A stretch of DNA of 64,000 bases from Betaproteobacteria bacterium (lineage in GTDB: Bacteria; Pseudomonadota; Gammaproteobacteria; Burkholderiales; CAIKXV01): positions 124,001 through 188,000 of the forward strand of contig CANGYF010000007.1 in NCBI GenBank assembly GCA_947458265.1, written 5' to 3'. This document shows, in pieces, positions 56,161 through 64,000 of this stretch (position 1 is its first letter; every line of letters starts with the position of its first letter). The position numbers were made by a program, and so were the translations under genes. The notes beneath the pieces are model-generated. The model saw only the letters and a list, made by a program, of their open reading frames with translations, did no database searches and was not told the DNA's origin.

Positions 56161-56170
56161 CGGCAACCGG

Positions 56171-57076
56171 TCAGTGCCGGGTCATCACCTGGAGGAACAC
56201 ATCCTGCAGGTCGGGCTGCAGGACTTCCAGTTCGAGCACGGAGGCACCTGCCTGTCGGACCTCGGCGAGGATCTGCTCGAGGTCGGCGTAGTCGCCGAGC
56301 GCGATGGTCAGCGCATCCCCGTCGCGCACCGGCTGCCGCGCCGCGAGCGCCGGCGGCAGCGTGCCGCCCGACAGGCGTATCCGCACCGTCTTCTGCGCAC
56401 TGCGCGCGACGCGCAGCAGGTTCGCGGTCGTGTCGAGCGCGACGACACGGCCCTGCTTGAGCATGGCGATCCGGTTGCACAGCGTCTCGGCTTCTTCCAG
56501 GTAGTGGGTGGTCAGCACGATGGTATGCCCGGCGCGGTTCAGGCGTCCGATGAACGCCCAGAGCCCCTGGCGCAGCGCCACGTCCACGCCTGCGGTCGGC
56601 TCGTCGAGCACCACGACCGGTGGCTTGTGCACCAGCGCCTGGGCGACCAGCACCCGCCGCTTCATGCCGCCGGACAGGGCGCGCATGTTGGTGTCGGCCT
56701 TGCCGGTGAGGTCGAGGCTGTCGAGCAGTTCGTCGATCCAGGCGTCGTTCTGGCGCAGGCCGAAATAGCCCGACTGGATGCGCAGCGTCTCGCGCACGGT
56801 GAAGAACGGGTCGAACACGAGTTCCTGTGGCACCACGCCGAGTTGCCGCCGGGCCGCACGGTAGTCGTCGACCACGTCATGACCCATCACCGAGGCGCGG
56901 CCGCTGGTGGCACGGGCCAGCCCGGCGAGCACGCTGATCAGCGTGGTCTTGCCGGCGCCGTTGGGTCCGAGCAACCCGAAGAATTCGCCCGGTTCGACGC
57001 GCAGGTCGACACCGTCGAGCGCCTGCAGCGAACCGTAGCGTTTGGACAGGCCCTCGATCGATATCGCCGCCGTCAT
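56171..57076 (-). CDS. ABC transporter ATP-binding protein, ABC-2 exporter type
   Basis: A 301-residue ATPase from ATG 57076 (MTAAISIEGLSKRYG); GTG at 57085 is also possible. Walker A is LLGPNGAGKTT, the signature ALSGGMKRRV, Walker B VVVLDEPTAGVD, and the H-loop TTHYLEEAE. A 70-residue C-terminal extension follows, as in DrrA/NodI-type exporters. It follows mlaB by 36 bases. The likely permease is at 52323-53123, with three genes in between. Confidence 0.93.
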   Translation of the reverse strand: MTAAISIEGLSKRYGSLQALDGVDLRVEPGEFFGLLGPNGAGKTTLISVLAGLARATSGRASVMGHDVVDDYRAARRQLGVVPQELVFDPFFTVRETLRIQSGYFGLRQNDAWIDELLDSLDLTGKADTNMRALSGGMKRRVLVAQALVHKPPVVVLDEPTAGVDVALRQGLWAFIGRLNRAGHTIVLTTHYLEEAETLCNRIAMLKQGRVVALDTTANLLRVARSAQKTVRIRLSGGTLPPALAARQPVRDGDALTIALGDYADLEQILAEVRQAGASVLELEVLQPDLQDVFLQVMTRH

Positions 57077-57112
57077 GCCGGGCACCCGCCGCGGGCAGAC
57101 GGCAACCCTGCG

Positions 57113-57430
57113 TCAACCATGGACTGGCGCCGCCAGGATCGTGTCCACGCCATACAGGGCGGCCAGGGTCGCCAGCTTCGGCGGCAGGTTCGAGTAGCGG
57201 ATGCGCGGCCCGGTGGCGATCGAACGCCGCTGCCATTCGAAGCACACGCCGAGCGCAGCCGAGTCGAAGTCGGTCAGGCCCGCCAGGTCGACTTCGACCG
57301 GGACGCTGCCCAGCGCCAGGAGCAGGCCGCTGCCGGCCTCAAGCACCGCCGGCGCGCACTCGATGGTGATCGCCCCCTCGACCCTGAAGCGCCCGTTTCC
57401 GTCTGCGCGCAGGACGGCGGCCGCGCTCAC
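57113..57430 (-). CDS. mlaB: STAS-domain protein, MlaB-like
   Basis: A 105-residue STAS domain with VEVDLAGLTDFDSAALGVCFEWQ. MlaB binds MlaF and is needed for a stable MlaFEDB complex. GTG start overlaps the mlaC stop by four bases (GTGA). Position after mlaC is normal. Confidence 0.9.
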   Translation of the reverse strand: MSAAAVLRADGNGRFRVEGAITIECAPAVLEAGSGLLLALGSVPVEVDLAGLTDFDSAALGVCFEWQRRSIATGPRIRYSNLPPKLATLAALYGVDTILAAPVHG

Positions 57431-58092
57431 TTCCTCGGCGCCTCGGCCGAGGCGTTGCGGTTGCGCTCGGCCATCGACTTGACCAGTCCGTCTACGCCCG
57501 ACTTGCGGATCTCGGCATCGAAGCTGGAACGGAAGTTGACCACCAGGCTCACGCCGCCGACGGTGACGTCGTAGACCTTCCAGCCCTGCGGCGTGCGCTC
57601 CATGTCGTAGTCGATCGGGATCGCCTGCGCGCCCGGCTGGTTGACCAGCGTCTTGACCAGCACCTCGCTGGAGCCTGCCGGTACCTTGAGCGGGCGCACT
57701 TCGATGACCTGGTTGCGGTACTCCTTCAGGGCGACCGCATAGGTCCGCAGCAGCAGCGCGCGGAACTGGCGCACCAGTTCTTCCTGCTGCGCCGGGCTCG
57801 CCAGCTTCCAGTTCGCGCCCATGGCCAGGCGGGTCATGCGCACGAAGTTGAAGTGCGGCGAGGCGTGGGTCTCCGCCACGTCCAGGATGCGCTTCATGTC
57901 GCCGGCCTGGATCGCCTTGTCGTCCTTCACGATCTCGACGATGCGGTCGACCGTCGTCCTGACCAGTTGGTCAGGACCGATGTCCTGCGCGCGCGCCGTG
58001 CTGGCCACGGCCATGCAGAACAGCACGACGACCGGAAGGAACGCACGCAGGAGCGATGGAAGACGGCAGGACAGGCTCATGGATTCACTCAT
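57427..58092 (-). CDS. mlaC: periplasmic phospholipid-binding protein MlaC
   Basis: A 221-residue secreted protein (signal LLRAFLPVVVLFCMAVASTARAQ) of the MlaC/Ttg2D family. It ferries phospholipid between MlaA and MlaFEDB. FNFVRMTRLAMGANWKLASPAQQ and VYDVTVGGVSLVVNFRSSF are family marks. It is separated from mlaD by 153 bases, where mlaA stands in many relatives. Confidence 0.95.
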   Translation of the reverse strand: MSESMSLSCRLPSLLRAFLPVVVLFCMAVASTARAQDIGPDQLVRTTVDRIVEIVKDDKAIQAGDMKRILDVAETHASPHFNFVRMTRLAMGANWKLASPAQQEELVRQFRALLLRTYAVALKEYRNQVIEVRPLKVPAGSSEVLVKTLVNQPGAQAIPIDYDMERTPQGWKVYDVTVGGVSLVVNFRSSFDAEIRKSGVDGLVKSMAERNRNASAEAPRK

Positions 58093-58214
58093 CGGATGGA
58101 TTCGGGGGGCTGCACCCGTGTAACGTCCCGGCAGCCGGAATGTGCACTCCGTCCACCGATCGCAAGCGCGCAGGCAGCGGCGCGCGGGTCGCGCTCCGCC
58201 GGGCGCCGATGATA

Positions 58215-58238
58215 CCGGACCGCAATGGGCAGGTCCGG
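58215..58238. promoter_or_regulatory. inverted repeat in the mlaD-mlaC gap
   Basis: CCGGACC (58215-58221) and GGTCCGG (58232-58238) flank a 10-base loop a few bases after the mlaD stop. Leftward, TATCAT follows at once, a possible -10 box. It may be an attenuator and/or a promoter for mlaC onward; no T tract is seen. Confidence 0.4.
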
Positions 58239-58245
58239 CCTCGCG

Positions 58246-58719
58246 TCACTTGGCGGTCGGTTCACCCGCGCGGCCGGTGAGGAACTGCCCGATCAGGTCT
58301 TCCAGCACGACCGCCTTCTGCGTCTTGGAGATGCGGTCGCCGTTCGCCAGGACCTTCTCGTCGCCGCCCGGGGCGAGGCCGATGTACTGCTCGCCGAGAA
58401 GGCCAGACGTGTAGATGCTGGCGAAGGTGTCCTTCGGGAACTTGCTGTAGCGCTGCTCGATCTTGAGCGTCACCACCGCGTTGAACGACTCAGGGTCGTA
58501 GTCGATGCTTGCGACCCGCCCGACCACCACCCCGGCGCTGCGCACCGGGGCCTTCGGCTTCAGGCCGCCGATGTTCTCGAAATTGGCGGTGAGCGTGTAG
58601 GTCGGGCCGGCACGCAGCAGGTCACCCGCGTTGCCCACCTTGAGCGCGAGGATGAGCAGCGCCACGATGCCGCCGACGACGAAGATGCCGACCCAGACGT
58701 CGAGCGATGAACGTTCCAT
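58246..58719 (-). CDS. mlaD: MCE-domain protein MlaD
   Basis: A 157-residue single MCE-domain protein with an N-terminal membrane helix (VGIFVVGGIVALLILALKV). It forms the hexameric ring on MlaFE through which lipids pass. VRSAGVVVGRVASIDYD and GLLGEQYIGLAPGG are conserved. Its ATG overlaps the mlaE stop by one base. Confidence 0.96.
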   Translation of the reverse strand: MERSSLDVWVGIFVVGGIVALLILALKVGNAGDLLRAGPTYTLTANFENIGGLKPKAPVRSAGVVVGRVASIDYDPESFNAVVTLKIEQRYSKFPKDTFASIYTSGLLGEQYIGLAPGGDEKVLANGDRISKTQKAVVLEDLIGQFLTGRAGEPTAK

Positions 58720-59513
58720 CAGAGCCCCCGGAACATGAGCGAAGTAAGGATGTAATCGAGAAAGAGGATGGTCAGCGCCGAAGTCACTACGGTGCGGGTG
58801 GTAGCGCCGGACACGCCCTCTGCAGTGGGCGGCGCATCATACCCTTCGAACACCGCAATCCACGAGATCGCGAAGCCGAAGGCCAGGCTCTTCAGCAGGC
58901 CGTTGACGATGTCCTCGCGGAAGTCGACGGAGTTCTGCATCTGCGACCAGAACGAGCCCTCGTCCACGCCAAGCAGCACGACGCCGACCAGGTAGCCGCC
59001 ATAGATGCCCATCGCGGTGAACATCGCGGTCAGCAGCGGCGTTGAAATCACGCCCGCCCAGAAGCGCGGCGCGACGACCCGGGCGATCGGATCGACCGCC
59101 ATCATCTCCATCGCGCGCAACTGCTCGGTGGCCTTCATCAGGCCGATCTCGGCGGTGACCGCCGACCCGGCGCGGCTGGCGAACAGCAGTGCGGTGATCA
59201 CCGGGCCGAGTTCGCGCAGCAGCGACAGCGCGACCAGCACGCCCAGCGCCGACTCGGATCCGTACGTGCGCAGCGTCTGGTAGCCCTGCAGCCCGAGCAC
59301 CATGCCGACGAACAGCCCCGACACCAGGATGATCACCAGCGACAGCACGCCGGAGAAATAGACCTCGCGCGAGACCAGCCGCGGCCGGCGCAGGCAGACG
59401 CCGGAATTGACCAGGGTCAGGCCGAGGAAGCGTGCGGCGAAGCCGAGCCGCAGAAAGATGTCGATCGCTCGGCGCCCGATGCCGCTGATGCCGAGCCAGC
59501 CCCTATCGACCAT
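58719..59513 (-). CDS. mlaE: phospholipid ABC transporter permease MlaE
   Basis: A 264-residue inner-membrane permease. ATG 59513 (MVDRGWLGISGIG) fits; upstream frame overlaps mlaF and is not homologous. LRELGPVITALLFASRAGSAVTAEIGLMKATEQ is represented by LRELGPVITALL and AEIGLMKATEQLRAM, the typical coupling region. Five to six helices follow. It overlaps mlaF by eleven bases. Confidence 0.96.
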   Translation of the reverse strand: MVDRGWLGISGIGRRAIDIFLRLGFAARFLGLTLVNSGVCLRRPRLVSREVYFSGVLSLVIILVSGLFVGMVLGLQGYQTLRTYGSESALGVLVALSLLRELGPVITALLFASRAGSAVTAEIGLMKATEQLRAMEMMAVDPIARVVAPRFWAGVISTPLLTAMFTAMGIYGGYLVGVVLLGVDEGSFWSQMQNSVDFREDIVNGLLKSLAFGFAISWIAVFEGYDAPPTAEGVSGATTRTVVTSALTILFLDYILTSLMFRGL

Positions 59514-60315
59514 GGTCGCCAAGCCCGAGTTCGGTGCCGTAGTCGGCGCCCGGATAGTGGAAGGGCACCGCGCCGTCCATCTCGCCATGGAAGAACTGGC
59601 GGGCATAGGGCTTTTCGGATGCGAGCATCTCTTCCGGCGTGCCACGGGCGACGATCTGTCCTTCGGCCATCAGGTAGCAGTAGTCGAGGATCTTCATCGA
59701 TTCGCGTACGTCGTGCGTGACGACGATCGAGGTGGCGCCCAGCGCATTGTTGAGCGTGCGGATCAGGTTGCTGATCACCGCCAGCGAGATCGGGTCCAGC
59801 CCGGTGAACGGCTCGTCATACATGATCAGTTCAGGGTCGAGCGCGACCGCGCGCGCCAGCGCCACCCGACGCGCCATCCCGCCGGACAGTTCGGCCGGCA
59901 TCAGCTTCGCGGCACCGCGCAGGCCGACCGCGTGCAGCTTCATCAGCACCAGGTCGCGCACGATCGGCTCGGGCAGGGCGGTGCGCTCGCGCATCGGGAA
60001 GGCGACGTTGTCGAACACCGAGAGGTCGGTGAACAGGGCGCCGAACTGGAACAGCATGCCCATCTTGCGGCGCAGCCGGTACAGGCCATCGCGGTCGAGC
60101 GCGCCCACCGGCTCGCCATCGACCACCACCGACCCGGCGGATGGACGCAGCGCGCCACCGATCAGCCGCAGCAGCGTCGTCTTGCCGCAACCGCTGCCGC
60201 CCATGATGGAAACCACCTGACCGCGCGGGATCTGGAGATCGAGGCCTTTCAGGATCGTTCGGCGACCATAGCCGAACTGCAGGCCGGAGATTTCTACGAA
60301 GTTGTCCGAAGACAC
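59503..60315 (-). CDS. mlaF: phospholipid ABC transporter ATP-binding protein MlaF
   Basis: A 270-residue ATPase, GTG start, first gene of mlaFEDCB. Walker A is MGGSGCGKTT, the signature LSGGMARRVALA, Walker B LIMYDEPFTGLDP, and the H-loop VTHDVRES. It is divergent from a second ATPase gene across 56 bases that contain overlapping TATTCT/TAGAAT sequences. Confidence 0.96.
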   Translation of the reverse strand: MSSDNFVEISGLQFGYGRRTILKGLDLQIPRGQVVSIMGGSGCGKTTLLRLIGGALRPSAGSVVVDGEPVGALDRDGLYRLRRKMGMLFQFGALFTDLSVFDNVAFPMRERTALPEPIVRDLVLMKLHAVGLRGAAKLMPAELSGGMARRVALARAVALDPELIMYDEPFTGLDPISLAVISNLIRTLNNALGATSIVVTHDVRESMKILDYCYLMAEGQIVARGTPEEMLASEKPYARQFFHGEMDGAVPFHYPGADYGTELGLGDHGR

Positions 60316-60371
60316 GCGCGGACCGGAAGTGGAAAGGCGCTATTCTATCCTCTCGCACCTGAGGGTGATAC

Positions 60372-61121
60372 ATGGGGTCGACAACACTCACGATGCAGCC
60401 GGCCGCGGTCGAGTTTTCCGGCGTGAACCGGCAGTTCGGCGGCAGGCGCGCCGCGGCCGACGTGTCGTTCGCCGTACATGCCGGCGAGCGCTTCGCGCTG
60501 GTCGGCGTGAACGGCGCCGGCAAGACCACCCTGCTGCGCTGCATGCTCGACTACTGCCGCGTCGACAGCGGCAGCATCCATGTGTTCGGCGTGCCCAGCA
60601 CGCGCGCCGAGGCGCGCAGCCATCTAGCCTGGCTGCCCGAGCGGTTCTCCCCGCCCCATTACCTGACCGGGCGCGACTACCTGCGCTACCACGCGGCGCT
60701 GCGCGGCATGCGCCATGACGAAGCAGCGGCTCTGGAGCGGCTGCGCGAACTCGATTTCGATCCCGAGGCCCTGGGCCGCCCGGCGCGCACCTTCAGCAAG
60801 GGCATGCTGCAGAAGCTCGGGCTCGCCGCCTGCCTGCTGGCCCGGCGGCCGCTGACCGTGCTCGATGAACCGATGAGCGGACTGGACCCCCTCGCGCGGT
60901 CGCGGGTACGCACCACCCTCGCCAGCCTGCGCGACGGCGGCGGCACCCTCCTGTTCAGTTCACACTCTCTGGAAGACGTGGAGGCGCTGTGCGATCGCAT
61001 GGCGGTGATCCACGACGGGCGGGTCGCATTCGCGGGCACGCCGGCGGAACTTTCGGCCCGGTTCGACACAACGATGCTGGAACAGGCCTTTCTCCGCTGC
61101 ATCGGCGTTGCCGCCGCATGA
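60372..61121 (+). CDS. lone ABC transporter ATP-binding protein
   Basis: A 249-residue ATPase with Walker A GVNGAGKTT, signature FSKGMLQKLGLA, Walker B LTVLDEPMSGLDP and H-loop SSHSLEDVE. The FSKGM signature is like CcmA/NosF/YhaQ-type exporters. No permease is adjacent; the next gene, 40 bases on, is a regulator. Its membrane partner is likely elsewhere, so substrate is unknown. Confidence 0.9.
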   Translation: MGSTTLTMQPAAVEFSGVNRQFGGRRAAADVSFAVHAGERFALVGVNGAGKTTLLRCMLDYCRVDSGSIHVFGVPSTRAEARSHLAWLPERFSPPHYLTGRDYLRYHAALRGMRHDEAAALERLRELDFDPEALGRPARTFSKGMLQKLGLAACLLARRPLTVLDEPMSGLDPLARSRVRTTLASLRDGGGTLLFSSHSLEDVEALCDRMAVIHDGRVAFAGTPAELSARFDTTMLEQAFLRCIGVAAA

Positions 61122-61161
61122 GACGATAGCGGCGCTATCACAATCCACGCTCCGGACCCCG

Positions 61162-62616
61162 ATGGCCGACGCCACGCGTAAACCCGCCCTGCTGATCGTC
61201 GACGACGACCCGCTGATCACCGACACGCTCGACTACTCGCTGGCCGGCGACTATGAGGTGCTGGCGGCCGCGTCCCGTCCGCAGGTGCATGCACTGCTGC
61301 GCCAGGTCGGCCGGATGCCCGGGCTGGCGCTGATCGACCTCGGACTGCCGCCCTCGCCGCACCGGCCGGACGAGGGCTTCCAACTGATCACCGAACTGCT
61401 GGCGGCCTCGCCATCGATGAAGATCATCGTGCTGTCCGGGCAGAACGACGAGACCAATGCGCGCCATGCACGGGCGATCGGTGCCATCGAATTCGTCTCC
61501 AAGCCCTGTGCGCCCGATCGCCTGCGGACACTGCTGGCGCAGGTCAGCCACGTCCCGGTGCCCGAGCCGGCCAGCGAATCCGACCGCGCGATCGTCGGCG
61601 CCAGCCCGGCCGTGGAGCGACTGCGCCAGCAGATCGTGCAATACGCAGCCGCTCCGTTCCCGGTCCTGATCGAGGGTGAGTCGGGCAGCGGAAAGGAACT
61701 GGTCGCGCGCGCGCTGCATTCGCGCAGCGGCCATGCAGCGCGCCCGCTGATCGCACTGAACTGCGCGGCGATCGCACCGACGCTGGTCGAACCGACGCTG
61801 TTCGGCCATGCCCGCGGAGCCTTCACCGGCGCCACCGGTGCGCAGGCAGGCTTTTTCGAGGACGCGGCCGATTCCACCCTGTTCCTCGACGAGATCGGTG
61901 AACTGCCGCTGGAGCTGCAGTCGAAACTGCTGCGCGTCCTCGAGGATGGCGAATTCCAGCGCGTGGGCGAGACCACCAGCCGCCATTCGAATGCCCGCGT
62001 GATCGCGGCGAGCAACCGCGACCTGCGCCAGGAAGTGCGGGCCGGGCGCTTCCGCGGCGACCTGTACCACCGGCTGTCGGTGTTCGCGATCACCGTGCCG
62101 CCGCTGCGCGACCTGTCGGACGACAAGCTGCTGCTGCTCGAGCACTTCCGGCAGCGCTATGCCACACCGACCGGCGTCCCGGCCCGCGAGCCGTTCACGC
62201 TCGACGACGACAGCCGGCGCATCTGGCTCGAATACGGGTTCCCCGGAAACGTGCGCGAGCTGCGCAACATCGTCATCCGGCTGGCGACCAAGTATCCGGG
62301 CCAGCGCGTGGTGCCGGAGCAGCTGCTCGCCGAACTCGACGTCGAGTCCGCCCCCGCCGACGGTAATGGCTTGATGGCCCTGTCCGGCATGCCGGGCACC
62401 CCGGGCGAGACCGGATCGGTGGAAGCCGCCCGGCGCCACCTGGCCAGCTCACGCCAGATCGACCTCGACCGCCTCCTGCAAGAATGGGAGCAGAGCTACA
62501 TCCAGGCTGCCCTGTTCATCACGCACGGCAACCTCGCCCAGGCAGCACGCCTGCTCGGCCTGCGGCGCACCACCCTGTACAGCCGCATGCAGGCGAGCGG
62601 GCGCGGGACCGACTGA
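61162..62616 (+). CDS. sigma-54-dependent response regulator, NtrC family, PrsR-like
   Basis: A 484-residue regulator from ATG 61162 (MADATRKPALLIVDDDP). The receiver acceptor Asp is in ALIDLGLPPSPHRPDEG, a stretch also seen in PEP-CTERM regulator PrsR. The AAA+ domain has GESGSGKE (Walker A), GAFTGA (sigma-54 contact) and LFLDEIGELP (Walker B). The C-terminal Fis-type HTH is LAQAARLLGLRRTTLYSRM. The stop overlaps the next ATG by one base. The kinase is not in the window. Confidence 0.92.
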   Translation: MADATRKPALLIVDDDPLITDTLDYSLAGDYEVLAAASRPQVHALLRQVGRMPGLALIDLGLPPSPHRPDEGFQLITELLAASPSMKIIVLSGQNDETNARHARAIGAIEFVSKPCAPDRLRTLLAQVSHVPVPEPASESDRAIVGASPAVERLRQQIVQYAAAPFPVLIEGESGSGKELVARALHSRSGHAARPLIALNCAAIAPTLVEPTLFGHARGAFTGATGAQAGFFEDAADSTLFLDEIGELPLELQSKLLRVLEDGEFQRVGETTSRHSNARVIAASNRDLRQEVRAGRFRGDLYHRLSVFAITVPPLRDLSDDKLLLLEHFRQRYATPTGVPAREPFTLDDDSRRIWLEYGFPGNVRELRNIVIRLATKYPGQRVVPEQLLAELDVESAPADGNGLMALSGMPGTPGETGSVEAARRHLASSRQIDLDRLLQEWEQSYIQAALFITHGNLAQAARLLGLRRTTLYSRMQASGRGTD

Positions 62617-64000
62617 TGTACCACGACTTCTTCGGGCTGCGCGAGGCGCCCTTCCGCATCACCCCGAACACCGGCTTCTTCTTCGCCGGCGGCAACCGCG
62701 GGGCGATCCTCGACGCACTGCTGTATGCGATCAGCCAGGGAGAAGGCATCGTCAAGGTCACCGGCGAGGTCGGCAGCGGCAAGACGATGCTTTGCAGGAT
62801 GCTCCAGGCGCGGCTGCCGGAAGACGTACTGGGTGTCTATCTCGCCAACCCGAGCGTGTCGCCAGACGAGATCCTGCATGCGATCGCGCATGAACTCGAA
62901 CTGCCCCTGCCGGCCGGGTCGGGCCGGCTCGAGGTGATGCAGCGGCTCACGGCGTTCCTGCTCGACTGCCACGCGGCCAACCGCCAGGTCGTGCTGTTCG
63001 TCGAGGAATCCCAGGGCATGCCGATCGCCACGCTCGAAGAGATCCGGCTGCTGTCCAACCTCGAGACCGACCGCCACAAGCTGTTGCAGATCGTGCTGTT
63101 CGGACAACCGGAACTCGACACGCTGCTGCGCAAGCCCGAGATCCGCCAGTTGCGCGAGCGCATCACGCACAGCTTCACGCTGGCACCGCTGTCGGCGAAC
63201 GAGATCGGTCTGTACCTCGACTTCCGGCTGCGCGCAGCGGGATACAAGGGTCCCGACCTGTTCGGTCCGGCGGTGGTCGCCCGCATCGCGCGCGCCTCGG
63301 CCGGACTGACGCGGCGGGTGAACCTGCTCGGCGACAAGACATTGCTCGCGGCCTTCTCGGAGTCGAGCCATGCGGTTGCGCCGCGCCATGTGAAGGCCGC
63401 GATCCGCGACAGCGAGTTCGCACAGGGCGACGCGGTGGGCAACCGGCATGGCTGGGCGCTGGTGGCGGCCGCGCTTGCGGCACTGCTGCTGGCCGGCGGC
63501 GCCTGGTGGCTGTCGATTCGCCAGGCGCCACCCGCGCTGGTGATCGGGCCGGCTCCCGATCGCGGCGCAGCGCCGGCGGCCGATGCGCCAGTGCCCGCGG
63601 CCTCGGCAGTGCCTCCTGCAGCGGACACGACCCAGGCAGGGCCCGTCGCGGCCGAGGCGGCAGCGCCGGCTGCCAGTACGGCGACCTCGTCCGCCAGTAC
63701 CCAAGGCCTGCTGGCGGAGCGACTGGCGGCCACCAGTGCATGGCTCAGGACAGCGGGGCCGGACCGGGCGTCGATCCAGCTCATGGGCTCGCGCAGCGAA
63801 GAGCAGTTCGACCGGCAGTTGCGCAGCCTGTCGCGCCAGGTGAATGCCGATCAGCTGTTCGTGATCCGCACGCGTGCCGCCGATCGACCATTGCTCACGT
63901 TGCTCTACGGCGATTTCGCCAGCCGCAGCGAGGCGCAGGCCGCCATGGGGGCACTGCCTCAGGCGCTGCGGGCGTTCTCGCCCAACTTGCGCACCGTGCA
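62616..64000 (+). CDS. GspA/MshM/ExeA-type AAA ATPase with membrane helix and SPOR-like tail, partial
   Basis: At least 461 residues, cut by the window end. MYHDFFGLREAPFRITPN is the usual ExeA/MshM start; Walker A is GEVGSGKT. The Walker B is VVLFVEESQ, with Glu where Asp is usual. A membrane helix (HGWALVAAALAALLLAGGAWW) follows near 285-305, then an Ala/Pro linker and a SPOR-like fold (QLFVIRTRAADR, LLYGDFASRSEAQAAM). Such proteins help place type II secretion or MSHA-pilus machinery through peptidoglycan. Confidence 0.9.
   Translation, partial: MYHDFFGLREAPFRITPNTGFFFAGGNRGAILDALLYAISQGEGIVKVTGEVGSGKTMLCRMLQARLPEDVLGVYLANPSVSPDEILHAIAHELELPLPAGSGRLEVMQRLTAFLLDCHAANRQVVLFVEESQGMPIATLEEIRLLSNLETDRHKLLQIVLFGQPELDTLLRKPEIRQLRERITHSFTLAPLSANEIGLYLDFRLRAAGYKGPDLFGPAVVARIARASAGLTRRVNLLGDKTLLAAFSESSHAVAPRHVKAAIRDSEFAQGDAVGNRHGWALVAAALAALLLAGGAWWLSIRQAPPALVIGPAPDRGAAPAADAPVPAASAVPPAADTTQAGPVAAEAAAPAASTATSSASTQGLLAERLAATSAWLRTAGPDRASIQLMGSRSEEQFDRQLRSLSRQVNADQLFVIRTRAADRPLLTLLYGDFASRSEAQAAMGALPQALRAFSPNLRTV

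Overview
The window is high-GC, densely coded bacterial DNA. Gene families and gene order point to a betaproteobacterium, probably Burkholderiales-like. The clues are three intact Bug (TctC-type) solute receptors plus a trace of a fourth, the block permease-murA-hisGDCBHAFIE-tatABC, a petABC-sspAB block, a short HisG, and a VPLPA-CTERM protein with a PrsR-like regulator. This is inference; no rRNA or taxonomic marker was compared. I saw no insertion sequence, CRISPR array, rRNA or origin, and no gene-free stretch longer than about 300 bases.

Layout. 1-15237 is mainly housekeeping: an Orn/Lys/Arg decarboxylase, dcd and the Fe-S carrier apbC/mrp lie divergent from metG. A SulP transporter follows, then an H-NOX gas sensor overlapping a hybrid histidine kinase, a WbuC-like cupin, dnaE and a DUF4124 protein. 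15289-29613 is a long leftward accessory block. It contains an MFS transporter, a Bug receptor, an Asp/Glu-racemase-family protein, an isopropylmalate-dehydrogenase-like enzyme, a MoeA-PBP fusion, a second MoeA, a three-subunit nitrile hydratase/thiocyanate hydrolase-type enzyme, another Bug receptor, an amidase, a membrane hybrid kinase and a VOC protein. From the kinase to the racemase-type genes, spacing is short or overlapping. The suggested logic is: kinase senses, receptor captures the substrate, nitrile hydratase makes an amide, amidase makes an acid.

29965-40642 holds a beta-hydroxyacid dehydrogenase and a hydrolase, a small secreted protein, tRNA-Thr(UGU), sspB-sspA, the cytochrome bc1 operon petABC, a Nif3-family protein, a DegQ/AlgW-type protease, a third Bug receptor and a VPLPA-CTERM protein that ends at a strong hairpin. 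40640-52307 is an M48 peptidase, two YbjQ proteins, tatCBA, the complete his operon except hisZ, and murA.

52323-60315 is a remodelled lipid-transport region. The mlaFEDC-mlaB operon and an ABC ATPase are separated from the likely partner permease by an inserted XRE regulator, a CarF/PEDS1-type plasmalogen desaturase and an MFS transporter. mlaA and ibaG/bolA are not at the places where they often occur. 60372-64000 runs rightward: a lone ABC ATPase, a sigma-54 response regulator and a GspA/MshM-type ATPase cut by the window edge.

The best candidates for new biology are the three-subunit nitrile hydratase operon with a histidine-rich metal-site subunit and paired MoeA genes, the XRE-CarF-MFS insertion, and the H-NOX/kinase pair. 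No function was tested; all calls are from reading the sequence.
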